In this document: positions 22,464 through 31,510 of the stretch, one piece after another
How the letters are laid out: every line of letters begins with the position of its first letter
Numbering within the stretch: position 1 is the first letter of the stretch
Assembly (NCBI GenBank): GCA_022448955.1
Contig: JAKVCU010000058.1
Location: forward strand, 55,291-90,306
Source: Saprospiraceae bacterium
GTDB lineage: Bacteria > Bacteroidota > Bacteroidia > Chitinophagales > Saprospiraceae
DNA length: 35,016 bases
Direction of reading: 5' to 3'
Made by a program: the position numbers and the translations under genes
The notes under the pieces: model-generated
What the model was told of the DNA's origin: nothing
The model's database searches: none
Seen by the model: only the letters and a program-made list of their open reading frames with translations

Positions 22464-23885
22464 ATGGAACGATTAATCGGTCGGAAAAAAGAGACAATAC
22501 TTTTAAATAAGCTTTATGACAGTAGAAAGTCTGAGTTTGTTGCTATCTATGGTAGACGTAGAGTAGGAAAAACCTTTTTAGTAAAACACTTATTCGCAGA
22601 TCGTTTTGCTTTTCAGGTAACTGGTTTGTCGAAGGTAGGTTTAAAATTTCAGCTCAATAACTTTTATAAGTCACTCATTAGGTTTGATTCAAGAATAGAA
22701 AAAGAAACGATACCAGAAAGTTGGTTTGATGCATTTGATATACTAATTAAAAGTTTAGAACGAAATGATAGCGAGAAAAAAGTAATTTTCATAGATGAAT
22801 TACCATGGCTTGATACAAGAAAGTCTGAATTTATACCCGCCTTAGAGCATTTTTGGAATAGCTGGGCATTTTACAGGGATGATATTTTACTTATTGTATG
22901 TGGATCAGCAACCTCATGGATTATCAATAAGCTAATAAATAACCGAGGAGGTTTACATAACAGGGTAAGCTCTAGGATTCATTTGCACTCTTTTACGCTA
23001 AAAGAAACCGCAGATTTTTTACAGTATAAAGGTGGACATTATGATTATCATCAAATCATACAGTTATATATGGCAATGGGTGGCATCCCATTCTATTTGG
23101 AACAGATAGATACCCAGAAGAGTATTGCCCAGAATATAGACACGCTCTTTTTTAGCGAAAGCGGTTTATTGCGAACGGAGTTTGAAAACCTGTATAATTC
23201 ATTATTCTCTAAAGCCGAACGACATATTACTATCATTCGAATCTTAGCCGAAAAAGCAAAGGGTATGACTCGAAAAGATATTGCCCAAAAATCAAAGTTA
23301 GCCAATAGCGGTACATTAACCCGGATTTTAAATGAACTAGAACAATGTGGCTTTATTAGAAAATATCATCCTTTCCATAAAAAAAACAAAGGAAGCATTT
23401 ATCAATTAGTTGATTTTTATTCTTTATTCTATTTAAAGTTTATCGAAAATGCTAAAGCATTTGGAGCAGGTGCATGGCTAGCGCAGCTAGATCACCCTAA
23501 ATGGAGAGCATGGAGTGGATACGCATTTGAAAACATCTGTTATTATCACCTAGATGCGCTAAAAAAAGGATTAGGGATTCAAGGAGTATATACCGAAATC
23601 TCTTCTTGGAGAGCCAACAACAACGGAGCGCAAATTGATTTGATCATTGATCGCAGAGATAGGGTCATCAATTTATGTGAAATCAAATTCTCAATGGATG
23701 AATACATTATCACTAAATCCTATGCAGAAAATCTAAAAAATAAATTACAGACATTTAAGGCAGAAACAAAGACTCGAAAAAGTATCTTTTTGACATTTAT
23801 TACGCTTTATGGTCTAAAACAAAATCAATATGCCATTAATTTAATACAAAATAATTTAAGGGTTGATGAAGTTTTGTTTGAGTAG
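22464..23885 (+). CDS. AAA-type ATPase of the DUF234 (archaeal-ATPase-like) family
   Basis: 473 residues. The Walker A is YGRRRVGKTF with Lys36, and the Walker B is KVIFIDELPWL near 110. ILLIVCGSATSWI is the sensor strand. A winged-helix segment follows (GMTRKDIAQKSKLANSGTLTRILNELEQCGFI), and the C-terminal DUF234 domain, PD-(D/E)xK-like, has IDLIIDRRDRVINLCEIKFS with the D...E-x-K motif. These proteins are found in many copies in Bacteroidota and archaea; some workers place them among mobile or defence-related genes, but no function is settled. The palindrome before the start is the only regulatory hint. Confidence 0.87.
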   Translation: MERLIGRKKETILLNKLYDSRKSEFVAIYGRRRVGKTFLVKHLFADRFAFQVTGLSKVGLKFQLNNFYKSLIRFDSRIEKETIPESWFDAFDILIKSLERNDSEKKVIFIDELPWLDTRKSEFIPALEHFWNSWAFYRDDILLIVCGSATSWIINKLINNRGGLHNRVSSRIHLHSFTLKETADFLQYKGGHYDYHQIIQLYMAMGGIPFYLEQIDTQKSIAQNIDTLFFSESGLLRTEFENLYNSLFSKAERHITIIRILAEKAKGMTRKDIAQKSKLANSGTLTRILNELEQCGFIRKYHPFHKKNKGSIYQLVDFYSLFYLKFIENAKAFGAGAWLAQLDHPKWRAWSGYAFENICYYHLDALKKGLGIQGVYTEISSWRANNNGAQIDLIIDRRDRVINLCEIKFSMDEYIITKSYAENLKNKLQTFKAETKTRKSIFLTFITLYGLKQNQYAINLIQNNLRVDEVLFE

Positions 23886-23992
23886 GATTTACTTTTCAAT
23901 ATCCAAAACAATCGTACAATGAATAAAATTTGCAATCACTTCGATCTTGTGAGTATGGCAAAGTCTGTGGAGCTGAGCTAATGAGGCAAAGA

Positions 23993-25387
23993 CTACTTTC
24001 CAATACAAAAATTGGAAAAGATATTCCCCAATAAATCATCTGTGCTGATTTCGCCAGTGATCTCACCGAGGTAGTGTAGGGCTTTGCGGATATCCATTGC
24101 GATGAAGTCGGAGGTGATGCCTGTATTCATGCCATGGAGTACATCTGCAAGGCTATCGTATGATTTTTTTAGGGCTTCAAAGTGGCGAGCATTGCTCACT
24201 ATCGTATCATCTAGTTGGACTTTCTCTTGGACGACAGCTTGATATAATCTTTCTTTTAAATAGTCGATATTCATTTTATGGATAGCGGAGGTCGGAATGA
24301 ACTGTTCTTTGGTCAAATAGTTAGAAGCATAATGTTCAAACTTGGTATATGGATTCAAATCCATTTTATTGGCCACTACAACGGTAAATACGCCCTCTTG
24401 ATATAATTTCTCTAAATCCGCTTTTACTTCCTCTGGTGGTGTTTGAATCACATCAAAAACATATACCAATAAGGACGATTGCTGTATCTTCTCCATCGTC
24501 TTTTCTACCCCAATCGCTTCAATCTGGTCTTGGGCCTCTCGAATGCCAGCCGTATCCACCAAACGAAACTGTATACCTTGGATGTTTAACACCTCCTCAA
24601 TAGTATCTCTTGTGGTGCCTGCTATAGAACTTACAATGGCTCTTTCTTCGTTTAATAAGGCATTGAGTAGAGTAGATTTCCCTGCGTTTGGACGGCCAGC
24701 AATGACGGTATTCACCCCATTTTTCAGGACATTTCCTAATTGGAACGATTGCATCAGCGTATGAATCAAGCGCTGAATCTTTTGAATTAATGCTCTTAAG
24801 TCATCTCGATTGGCAAACTCTACATCTTCTTCCGAAAAATCCAACTCCAATTCGATCAGACTTGCAAAGTCGATCAATTCTTGTCTCAACTTTTTAATCT
24901 CATCACTGAAGCCACCTCGCATTTGCTGCATTGCCAAACTATGCGAAGCACTGGAGGAGGAAGCAATCAAATCTGCTACAGCTTCTGCCTGACTCAAGTC
25001 CATCTGCCCATTCAAAAATGCACGTAAAGTAAACTCTCCTGGCTGCGCCATACGCGCACCTTGGCGAATAAACAACTGAATCAATTCTTGGATGATATAG
25101 TCCGAACCATGGCAAGATACCTCTACTACATTCTCTCCGGTATAAGATTTTGGCGCTACAAATAGAGACACCAAGACTTCATCAATAATCTTATCTTCTT
25201 CATTTCGAATGGTTCCAAAATGAATCGTATGCGTCGCTTGCTGACTCAAGTCTTTCCCTTTAAATGTCTGATTGGCTATAGCAATAGCTGCTGTTCCTGA
25301 TAAGCGAATCACGCCAATGGCGCCAACGCCCGGAGGCGTTGCTAATGCGACAATCGTATCTGTTAAATTGGTACTCGTATATTGCAT
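23993..25387 (-). CDS. mnmE: tRNA uridine-5-carboxymethylaminomethyl modification GTPase MnmE
   Basis: 464 residues, normal for the family. The N-terminal domain (MQYTSTNLTDTIVALATPPGVGAIGVIRLSG) binds a tetrahydrofolate one-carbon donor. The G domain sits near residue 225-380 with GRPNAGKST, the DTAG of switch II and NKMD. The C-terminus ends in CIGK, the conserved C-x-G-K with catalytic Cys. With MnmG it modifies U34 in the wobble position of tRNAs. It is monocistronic here and faces the DUF234 ATPase at its 3' end. It is a housekeeping gene; nothing links it to the Y-RNA cluster. Confidence 0.97.
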   Translation of the reverse strand: MQYTSTNLTDTIVALATPPGVGAIGVIRLSGTAAIAIANQTFKGKDLSQQATHTIHFGTIRNEEDKIIDEVLVSLFVAPKSYTGENVVEVSCHGSDYIIQELIQLFIRQGARMAQPGEFTLRAFLNGQMDLSQAEAVADLIASSSSASHSLAMQQMRGGFSDEIKKLRQELIDFASLIELELDFSEEDVEFANRDDLRALIQKIQRLIHTLMQSFQLGNVLKNGVNTVIAGRPNAGKSTLLNALLNEERAIVSSIAGTTRDTIEEVLNIQGIQFRLVDTAGIREAQDQIEAIGVEKTMEKIQQSSLLVYVFDVIQTPPEEVKADLEKLYQEGVFTVVVANKMDLNPYTKFEHYASNYLTKEQFIPTSAIHKMNIDYLKERLYQAVVQEKVQLDDTIVSNARHFEALKKSYDSLADVLHGMNTGITSDFIAMDIRKALHYLGEITGEISTDDLLGNIFSNFCIGK

Positions 25388-25440
25388 ACAGCGAAGGTAG
25401 CTAAATTCTATTTTTAACCAGCTGAAACGCAGTATATAGT

Positions 25441-26799
25441 TTAACGAAGTACAAATTGCTGACCTCTAAGCGCTCCATCCATCATAACTTCTAGATAGTA
25501 TATGCCTTTCGGCAAATGGGATAAATCTAGAAATTTCTGAAACATTTCGGATAAATAAACTCTTTGCCCAGCCATATTATAAATGCTAATAAACACCTCT
25601 TTCGTTCCAATAGCTTCTGAAGAAATCGTAATCGCCCCTGTACTAGGGTTGGGACTTACTTGAATACTCGATTGTCTATTAAAAATAACAGGTAGATCAG
25701 TTAGGCCATTCCAAATAGCCAAACTATTTACAGCAACATCTCCTCCTGCTAAATCGAAGCCACCGCCCACTAAAACCCCTCCATTGTATGGTACAATAGC
25801 TTCCGCATCAAAATTGAACCCGCCATCTAATCCAAACCAGTTCTCTCCATCAAATTGAACAATATGATTTACATTGGCAAAGCCAACTGCACCAACAAAC
25901 ATGACATCAAAGCCACCAAGCGCATATAATTGACCATCAATTTCTTCAATCGTATGCACAAAACCATCTAGCCCAATCCCAATATCGCCCCAGTTGCTGC
26001 CGTCCCACTTCGCAATCCTTAAAGGTGATGCATCACCTGATTGACTGAAGTCACCACCTACATATAATTCATCATTATAAATTCCTATACCATACACGGT
26101 ACTATTAAATCCAGCTCCCATAGCCTGCCATTCTGTGCCATTCCATCTTCCTACACCATTTGCATTTACCCCTCCTGCTTGCGCAAAATTGCCAACAACG
26201 ATTAAGTCATTTTCAAAGATGAGCATTTCGTGAGGGAAGATCACAGGTGCTGTATTTTGAATATTATTTTGAAGCCCTGTACCCATTGGCTGCCAATGAT
26301 TACCGTCCCAGCGAGCAATACCATGTACTTCTTCATTCCCAGCTCGATCAAACTCACCACATACAATGATGTCGCCATTATATTCGATAACATCATAGAT
26401 ACTAGGTGTCTGAGAAAAACCTTCAATTGCCGTTGTTAAATAAAATCCTCCACCTAGTTTTTGCCAAGTATTCGAGGATTCATCTAAATAATAGACCCAA
26501 TTAGAGTCTACTTGTAGCTCATACTTAGCGGCATATAAAGTCCCGTTAATCGTTCTTAAATTATGTACTGGATCTGGCAAGCCATCTCCTACAGTATCCC
26601 ATTCATCGCCATTCCATTTACCGACGTAGGCTGTATTTTCTCCACATATTTGAGTGAAGAATCCAGCTGCATAAATATCGTCTTGGTGTTCTGCTAATTT
26701 AACAATGAAGGCATTTGTATTTCCTTCGCAAAAATTCGTCCATTGGGCATTCAAAAAACATGGGAATAATAGAAGAAGTAGGTGTAAGTTTAGTTTCAT
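25441..26799 (-). CDS. Secreted beta-propeller-like protein with T9SS type A tail
   Basis: 452 residues with a signal peptide (LHLLLLLFPCFLNAQ). The central part has about seven repeats of 40-55 residues, each with a 'V-x-x-W-[ND]-G-x-x-W-x-x-[MLI]-G-x-G-L' core (for example VGKWNGDEWDTVGDGL, IARWDGNHWQPMGTGL, VGRWNGTEWQAMGAGF, IAKWDGSNWGDIGIGL). This recalls beta-propeller or kelch-type repeats. From SIQVSPNPSTGAITIS to the end (LSHLPKGIYYLEVMMDGAL) is a T9SS type A sorting domain. It is likely displayed or released outside the cell; the binding partner is unknown. It lies 53 nt upstream of mnmE on the same strand. Confidence 0.85.
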   Translation of the reverse strand: MKLNLHLLLLLFPCFLNAQWTNFCEGNTNAFIVKLAEHQDDIYAAGFFTQICGENTAYVGKWNGDEWDTVGDGLPDPVHNLRTINGTLYAAKYELQVDSNWVYYLDESSNTWQKLGGGFYLTTAIEGFSQTPSIYDVIEYNGDIIVCGEFDRAGNEEVHGIARWDGNHWQPMGTGLQNNIQNTAPVIFPHEMLIFENDLIVVGNFAQAGGVNANGVGRWNGTEWQAMGAGFNSTVYGIGIYNDELYVGGDFSQSGDASPLRIAKWDGSNWGDIGIGLDGFVHTIEEIDGQLYALGGFDVMFVGAVGFANVNHIVQFDGENWFGLDGGFNFDAEAIVPYNGGVLVGGGFDLAGGDVAVNSLAIWNGLTDLPVIFNRQSSIQVSPNPSTGAITISSEAIGTKEVFISIYNMAGQRVYLSEMFQKFLDLSHLPKGIYYLEVMMDGALRGQQFVLR

Positions 26800-26839
26800 A
26801 AGTAGCTGATTAGAGTTTTATCAAGGATTAAGCTTATTA

Positions 26840-26993
26840 AATACACTGTAATCTAAATTACTTCGTGTTTTGAAGGCGTCTTTTTACTCAGCTCTGCGTT
26901 GCCTAATCGCCTCAATAGCTGTAGCTATAAGGATTCGCCGCACCATAAGCTGAGCAAAAACCAGCTGATTCAGAACTTAAATTACAGTGTATT
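26840..26993. mobile_element. MITE-like palindromic element
   Basis: Outer arms AATACACTGTAATCTAAAT (from 26840) and ACTTAAATTACAGTGTATT (26975-26993) are nearly perfect inverted repeats. Inside, TTTTTACTCAGCT pairs with AGCTGAGCAAAAA, and then a further imperfect pairing leads to the centre, ATAGCT-GT-AGCTAT. The element can fold into one long hairpin of about 154 nt. It has no gene and sits between the T9SS gene and the exported-enzyme operon. Confidence 0.65.
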
Positions 26994-27266
26994 AAAGCTA
27001 CAAAGAATTAAAGAGTAACATTACTAAGAAAATTAGATTCCAGCCAAGACTTTGTAAGTGCATCTTTTGAGTGTGTGATTGCGCAAAATAACTATCCAAA
27101 CAGGTAACGTCAATCGCTATTCCTCTGAAATCACTTGTATTAAACCTTTCTTGATAGATAAGAAAGCCCCAACATAATGCATTATTTTCATAAAAGCCCT
27201 GAATTTTATAGTTCCCTTCCATCTTAAATCAGATTTTCTTAAATTAGGTAATCAAATAGCCCTTTT

Positions 27267-28151
27267 ATGCGTCTTATTGTCATTATAATCTTTTTGTTTA
27301 GTGCTCCTTTTGCAAGAGCACAAACCATGGATACCCTTCAAATCCCAGGAACAGAAGTCCAGTTTCAGATGTCCTTCATTGAAGGAAAACACTTCGACTA
27401 TCATGGGGTAACGATCGAAGTCCATGATTTCTGGATAGGCGTACATGAAGTAACGCATGATGAATATGTACTTTTTAAAGAACGCGCTTTTGATTCGGAT
27501 GCCAGTGATTGGAATACAGGCGAATTTAAAGCGGATGCGGTTACTCGTCCCTCCCCCCCTTACCTTGATTTTACCTATGGTATGGGGACAAAAGGAGGAT
27601 TTCCAGCGGTAAGTATGACCCAACAAGCAGCCCTGAGATACTGCCATTGGTTGTATCAAAAAACAGGAATATTTTTCCGTTTGCCCACAGAAGCAGAGTG
27701 GACCTTAGCCTGCCAAGGTCAAAAAGAAGATGTAGATAGCAATGCATGGCATTATGAAAATAGTAATGAAAAATATCATAAAGTAGGTCAAAAAACACCC
27801 AATGCTAATGGGCTCTATGATATGTTAGGTAATGTAGCAGAATGGACCTTAGACTTTTATAAGAAGGATTATGCAAATGCGATGAAAGCATCAGAGTATT
27901 CTTGGATTGTTCCGACTAGAAAACATGCTAGGACAATCAAAGGAGGTTCATTTGATTCAGATGCAGAAGCATGTACCTGCGAGGAACGTAGTAAATCACA
28001 ATCCAAGTGGCAAGCCCGTGATCCACAGATCCCCAAAAGTGAATGGTGGAATACCGACTCCCCATTTCTAGGATTCCGATTACTTAGACCTAGTAAGCAA
28101 GCAAGTCCTGAAACAATTGAAGCATTTTTTGCAAAAGCCATTAAATTTTAG
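27267..28151 (+). CDS. Exported formylglycine-generating-enzyme-like (SUMF1) protein
   Basis: 294 residues with a signal peptide (LIVIIIFLFSAPFARAQ). FWIGVHEVTHDEYVLFKE, GGFPAVSMTQQAALRYCHWL, FFRLPTEAEWTLAC, NANGLYDMLGNVAEWTLDFY, KGGSFDS and SPFLGFRLLRP are the ordered motifs of the FGE/SUMF1 fold. The two copper-binding Cys residues of true FGE are not in the usual places (here ACTCEERS), so it may be a fold relative without FGE activity. It is the first gene of a four-gene operon, 39 nt before the oxidoreductase. The substrate is unknown. Confidence 0.85.
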   Translation: MRLIVIIIFLFSAPFARAQTMDTLQIPGTEVQFQMSFIEGKHFDYHGVTIEVHDFWIGVHEVTHDEYVLFKERAFDSDASDWNTGEFKADAVTRPSPPYLDFTYGMGTKGGFPAVSMTQQAALRYCHWLYQKTGIFFRLPTEAEWTLACQGQKEDVDSNAWHYENSNEKYHKVGQKTPNANGLYDMLGNVAEWTLDFYKKDYANAMKASEYSWIVPTRKHARTIKGGSFDSDAEACTCEERSKSQSKWQARDPQIPKSEWWNTDSPFLGFRLLRPSKQASPETIEAFFAKAIKF

Positions 28152-28190
28152 TGTAAATACCAATTCAACTTTTAACCAAAACGAAATAAC

Positions 28191-29522
28191 ATGTCAGAAA
28201 AAAACACTACCTCTATTAATCGCCGGACTTTCGTCAAAAAAGCTTCTGGTCTTGCAGCAACTAGTCTTGTTGCTCCTCAACTACTCCAAGCAAAAGCCCA
28301 TTATGATGGTGCCGATATCATTAAAGTAGGGCTCGTCGGCTGCGGTGGTCGTGGAGCTGGGGCTGCTTTTCAAGCCTTATCAACCGAACAAAACGTACAA
28401 CTCGTCGCTATGGGCGATGCCTTCCGTGATCGATTGGATGGCACTTATAATTACATTAAAGGCGAATTAGAAAATAATGAACTCGATGCTAATCGACTAA
28501 ATGTAACAGAAGAAAACAAATTTGTTGGCTTTGATGCCTATGAGAAAGTAATCCCTCTAGTTGACGTAGTGATTCTTACTACTCCCCCTGGCTTCCGCCC
28601 AATTCATTTTGAAGCAGCAATCAAGGCTAATAAGCATGTTTTCATGGAAAAGCCTGTTGCTACTGACGTACCTGGTATTCGTAAGGTTTTAGCCGTAGCG
28701 GAGGAAGCCAAAAAGAAAAAACTCAATGTAGTAGTCGGTTTGCAACGCCATTATGAGCAGCAATACCAAGTGTGGGTGGATATGTTACATGGTGGAGTCA
28801 TCGGTGAAATTGTTACATCGAGAGTATATTGGAACAGTGGTGGGGTCTGGGTACGCGAGCGTAAGCCAGGAATGACTGAAATGGAATATCAAATGCGCAA
28901 CTGGTATTATTTCAATTGGTTATGTGGTGATCACATCTGTGAGCAACACATCCACAATTTAGATGTGGGTAATTGGGTAAAACAAGCGTATCCAGTGAAA
29001 GCTCAAGGCATAGGCGGACGATTAGTTAGAACAGGAAAAGATCATGGGGAAATTTTCGATCATCATATCGTAGAATATACCTATGCAGATGGCTCTAAGA
29101 TGATGAGTCAGTGCCGACACATGCCTGGCTGCTATAATCAAGTTACAGAAGCCTTCCATGGGACTAGTGGTTCAGCCCCTTCCCCAGGAAAGATTCTTTC
29201 TAAAAGTGGCTATGCTATCCTTGATCGCAATGCTCGAAAAGACAAAAATCCTTATCAGGTAGAACATGATGTGCTTTTCAAAGCTATCGCCAATGGAGAA
29301 TATAAATTTGCCGATGCAGAAAATGGAGCTAAAGCAACTATGACAGCTATCCTTGGAAGAATGGCTACTTATAGTGGTCAAGAGGTAAACTGGGAGGATG
29401 CCATGAAATCCAACCTAAGCTTGATGCCAGATCGTTTTGCTTGGGATGCCAATCCACCTATTCTGCCTAATGCGGACGGCTATTATCCGGTAGCTATTCC
29501 TGGGGTGACAAAAGTAATGTAG
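28191..29522 (+). CDS. Tat-exported Gfo/Idh/MocA-family oxidoreductase
   Basis: 443 residues. INRRTFVKKASGLAATSLVAP is a twin-Arg signal, so the cofactor-loaded enzyme is exported folded. The NAD(P) Rossmann motif is VGLVGCGGRGAG near 45. The family motif EKPVATD, with its catalytic Lys, sits near 155, and GDHICEQHIHNLDVGNW supplies the catalytic His. Such exported members act on sugars or sugar derivatives, often with tightly bound NAD. It is the second operon gene; the next one starts on the very next base after its TAG. Confidence 0.9.
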   Translation: MSEKNTTSINRRTFVKKASGLAATSLVAPQLLQAKAHYDGADIIKVGLVGCGGRGAGAAFQALSTEQNVQLVAMGDAFRDRLDGTYNYIKGELENNELDANRLNVTEENKFVGFDAYEKVIPLVDVVILTTPPGFRPIHFEAAIKANKHVFMEKPVATDVPGIRKVLAVAEEAKKKKLNVVVGLQRHYEQQYQVWVDMLHGGVIGEIVTSRVYWNSGGVWVRERKPGMTEMEYQMRNWYYFNWLCGDHICEQHIHNLDVGNWVKQAYPVKAQGIGGRLVRTGKDHGEIFDHHIVEYTYADGSKMMSQCRHMPGCYNQVTEAFHGTSGSAPSPGKILSKSGYAILDRNARKDKNPYQVEHDVLFKAIANGEYKFADAENGAKATMTAILGRMATYSGQEVNWEDAMKSNLSLMPDRFAWDANPPILPNADGYYPVAIPGVTKVM

Positions 29523-30473
29523 GTGGCTAATCCTTGTTCGTGGCTAGTTGTAAGTGCTTGCTTATGGGTTGTTGTTTGCTGGGGAAATGTTCTTGTTGGT
29601 CAGGAAATGCATCAGTATTCATTCGAACAGCCACAAATGGGTACGCTTTTTCGATTGGAATTTTATGCTGCTTCTGATCGTCTTGCGCAGCAAGCTGCGC
29701 AGGAATGTTTTGCTCGATTAGATAGCTTGAATGCTACTTTTAGCGATTACGATCCCAATAGTGAATTGTCAAAACTTCAATATGGAAAACAAACAGTCAG
29801 CCAAGACTTATTTGTTGTTTTGGCGAAAGCCCAAGAAATTGCACAAAAAACGAATGGCGCTTTTGATATCAGCATAGGCCCACTGAGCAAGCTTTGGAGG
29901 CGTGCCTTTCGGCAAATGGCACTCCCTGCCAAGCAAAAGATTCAAACTACTCAAAGTAGTGTAGATTATCGGCAAATCCAGCTTTTCGCACCTAATGTGG
30001 TCTATCTGATGAAGCCAGGTATAAAGCTGGACGCAGGTGGCATTGCCAAAGGCTATGCGCTAGATGAAATGGCCCGTATTTTGCGAAAGCATAACATCAC
30101 TGCTTATTTATTAGATGGAGGAGGTGATTTGCTCTTAGGTAATGCCCCACCCCATCATGATGGCTGGCAGGTAAAAATGCCCATCACCCAAAGAAATGGT
30201 GAAATAGTATACCAGGATACCATAGCAAAGAACTGTGCTATCGCGACCTCTGGAGATACCTACAAATATCTAGAATGGGAAGCGAAACGCTACAGTCATC
30301 TTATTGATCCCCGAACAGGATTTGGCGTAAGCCACCGAAGAATGGTAAGCGTTCATGCCCCAACCGCAATGGAAGCAGATGTATTGGCATCAGCATTTTG
30401 TATCATCAAAAAGGAAAATTTGGCTAGGATAAAAGCCAAATTTCCATCTGCCAATATTCAAATGATTGAATAA
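29523..30473 (+). CDS. apbE: FAD:protein FMN transferase (ApbE family), exported
   Basis: 316 residues starting at a GTG (29523) that directly follows the stop of the previous gene. A later ATG near 29608 would cut off the signal (LVVSACLWVVVCWGNVLVGQ). The start codon should be translated as Met and the gene is probably coupled to the gene before it. DPNSELSKL, NGAFDISIGPL, KLDAGGIAKGYALDEMARIL (flavin site), LLDGGGDLLLG, and YSHLIDPRTGFGV are ApbE hallmarks. ApbE attaches FMN to Thr of exported or membrane proteins such as NqrC or RnfG. Its target is not among the operon genes. Confidence 0.9.
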   Translation: MANPCSWLVVSACLWVVVCWGNVLVGQEMHQYSFEQPQMGTLFRLEFYAASDRLAQQAAQECFARLDSLNATFSDYDPNSELSKLQYGKQTVSQDLFVVLAKAQEIAQKTNGAFDISIGPLSKLWRRAFRQMALPAKQKIQTTQSSVDYRQIQLFAPNVVYLMKPGIKLDAGGIAKGYALDEMARILRKHNITAYLLDGGGDLLLGNAPPHHDGWQVKMPITQRNGEIVYQDTIAKNCAIATSGDTYKYLEWEAKRYSHLIDPRTGFGVSHRRMVSVHAPTAMEADVLASAFCIIKKENLARIKAKFPSANIQMIE

Positions 30474-30490
30474 GAATTAAAACAAAAAAC

Positions 30491-31402
30491 ATGCAAAGAA
30501 GAACCTTCTTTAAATCAGGCAGTGCAGCTTTGCTTGGCGCAAGTACCTTAGGGGCCTCTGCCTTTATACCATCAAATATGCAAATACCTACCTTTCAATT
30601 AAAATATGCTCCACATGCTGGGATGTTCAGACATCATGCAGGTAACAACATTATTGATCAATTGAACTTCATGGCAGATATGGGCTTTACAGCCTTTGAA
30701 GATAATGGCATGAAAAACCGCCCAATTGCTGAGCAAGAAAAGATGGCCAAAGTGATGGCCAAAAGAGGAATAGATATGGGTGTTTTTGTTGCACACAAAA
30801 TCTATTGGAAGGAGCCTAATCTGGCAAGTGGCCAAAAAGATTGGCGAGACGAATTCCTTGGTCAGATTAAAGAATCGGTAGAAGTGGCCAAAAGAGTCAA
30901 TGCCACTTGGATGACCGTGGTGCCTGGGCATTTAGACTTGCGATTGGATATGGGCTATCAAACAGCAAATGTTGTGGAAGCGCTTAAGCAGGCAGCTGCC
31001 ATTCTAGAACCACATAACTTGGTAATGGTACTAGAGCCATTAAACTTTAGAGACCATCCTGGATTATTTTTAACAAAGGCTGCGCAGTCCTATAACATTT
31101 GTAAAGCAGTTAATAGCCCTGCTTGTAAAATTTTATTTGATATTTATCATCAACAAATTCAAGAAGGAAACCTAATTCCTAATATTGAAAAATGTTGGGA
31201 CGAAATCGCCTACTTCCAAATTGGTGATAATCCTGGTCGAAATGAGCCTACTACGGGAGAAATCAACTACAAAAATGTATTCAAATATATTCACACCAAA
31301 GATTTCAAAGGCATCCTTGGTATGGAGCATGGCAATTCACAATCTGGTAAAGAAGGTGAAAATGCAGTAATAGCAGCTTATGTAGCGTCTGATCGCTTTT
31401 AA
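30491..31402 (+). CDS. Exported sugar isomerase/epimerase, hydroxypyruvate-isomerase-like TIM barrel
   Basis: 303 residues. MQRRTFFKSGSAALLGASTLGASAF is a Tat-like signal. The body is an AP-endonuclease-2-type TIM barrel with metal-site residues in VLEPLN, KILFDIYHQQIQEG and GILGMEHGNS. These match hydroxypyruvate isomerase (Hyi)-like enzymes. QIGDNPGRNEPTTGEINYKNVFKYI is also characteristic. It is the last of the four-gene operon, 17 nt after apbE. Together with the Gfo/Idh/MocA enzyme it suggests a periplasmic route for an unusual sugar or polyol; the substrate is not known. Confidence 0.88.
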   Translation: MQRRTFFKSGSAALLGASTLGASAFIPSNMQIPTFQLKYAPHAGMFRHHAGNNIIDQLNFMADMGFTAFEDNGMKNRPIAEQEKMAKVMAKRGIDMGVFVAHKIYWKEPNLASGQKDWRDEFLGQIKESVEVAKRVNATWMTVVPGHLDLRLDMGYQTANVVEALKQAAAILEPHNLVMVLEPLNFRDHPGLFLTKAAQSYNICKAVNSPACKILFDIYHQQIQEGNLIPNIEKCWDEIAYFQIGDNPGRNEPTTGEINYKNVFKYIHTKDFKGILGMEHGNSQSGKEGENAVIAAYVASDRF

Positions 31403-31460
31403 TTAGGACAGTAGTACGTCCCAACTGAAAAAAGTTCTTCATCATTTACTTGACAGGCAG

Positions 31461-31491
31461 TTGATTGAAAGATAGCTTTTTGCTAATATTG
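31461..31491 (+). promoter_or_regulatory. Candidate promoter for the T9SS type B protein gene
   Basis: TTG at 31461-31463 and TAATATTG at 31484-31491 are 20 nt apart, fitting Bacteroidota -33/-7 spacing with one mismatch to TAnnTTTG. The start codon at 31511 follows after 19 nt. Confidence 0.4.
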
Positions 31492-31510
31492 GGGAATAAG
31501 CTAACCGCCC

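Noticed and set aside
23993-25387. MnmE as part of the tRNA-like RNA system.
   Set aside because: It is a universal housekeeping gene more than 7 kb away with no shared transcript.
26998-27222. 74-residue minus-strand frame after the MITE-like element.
   Set aside because: No signal, family or ribosome-binding site seen; it may be a leftover fragment but I could not support it as a gene.
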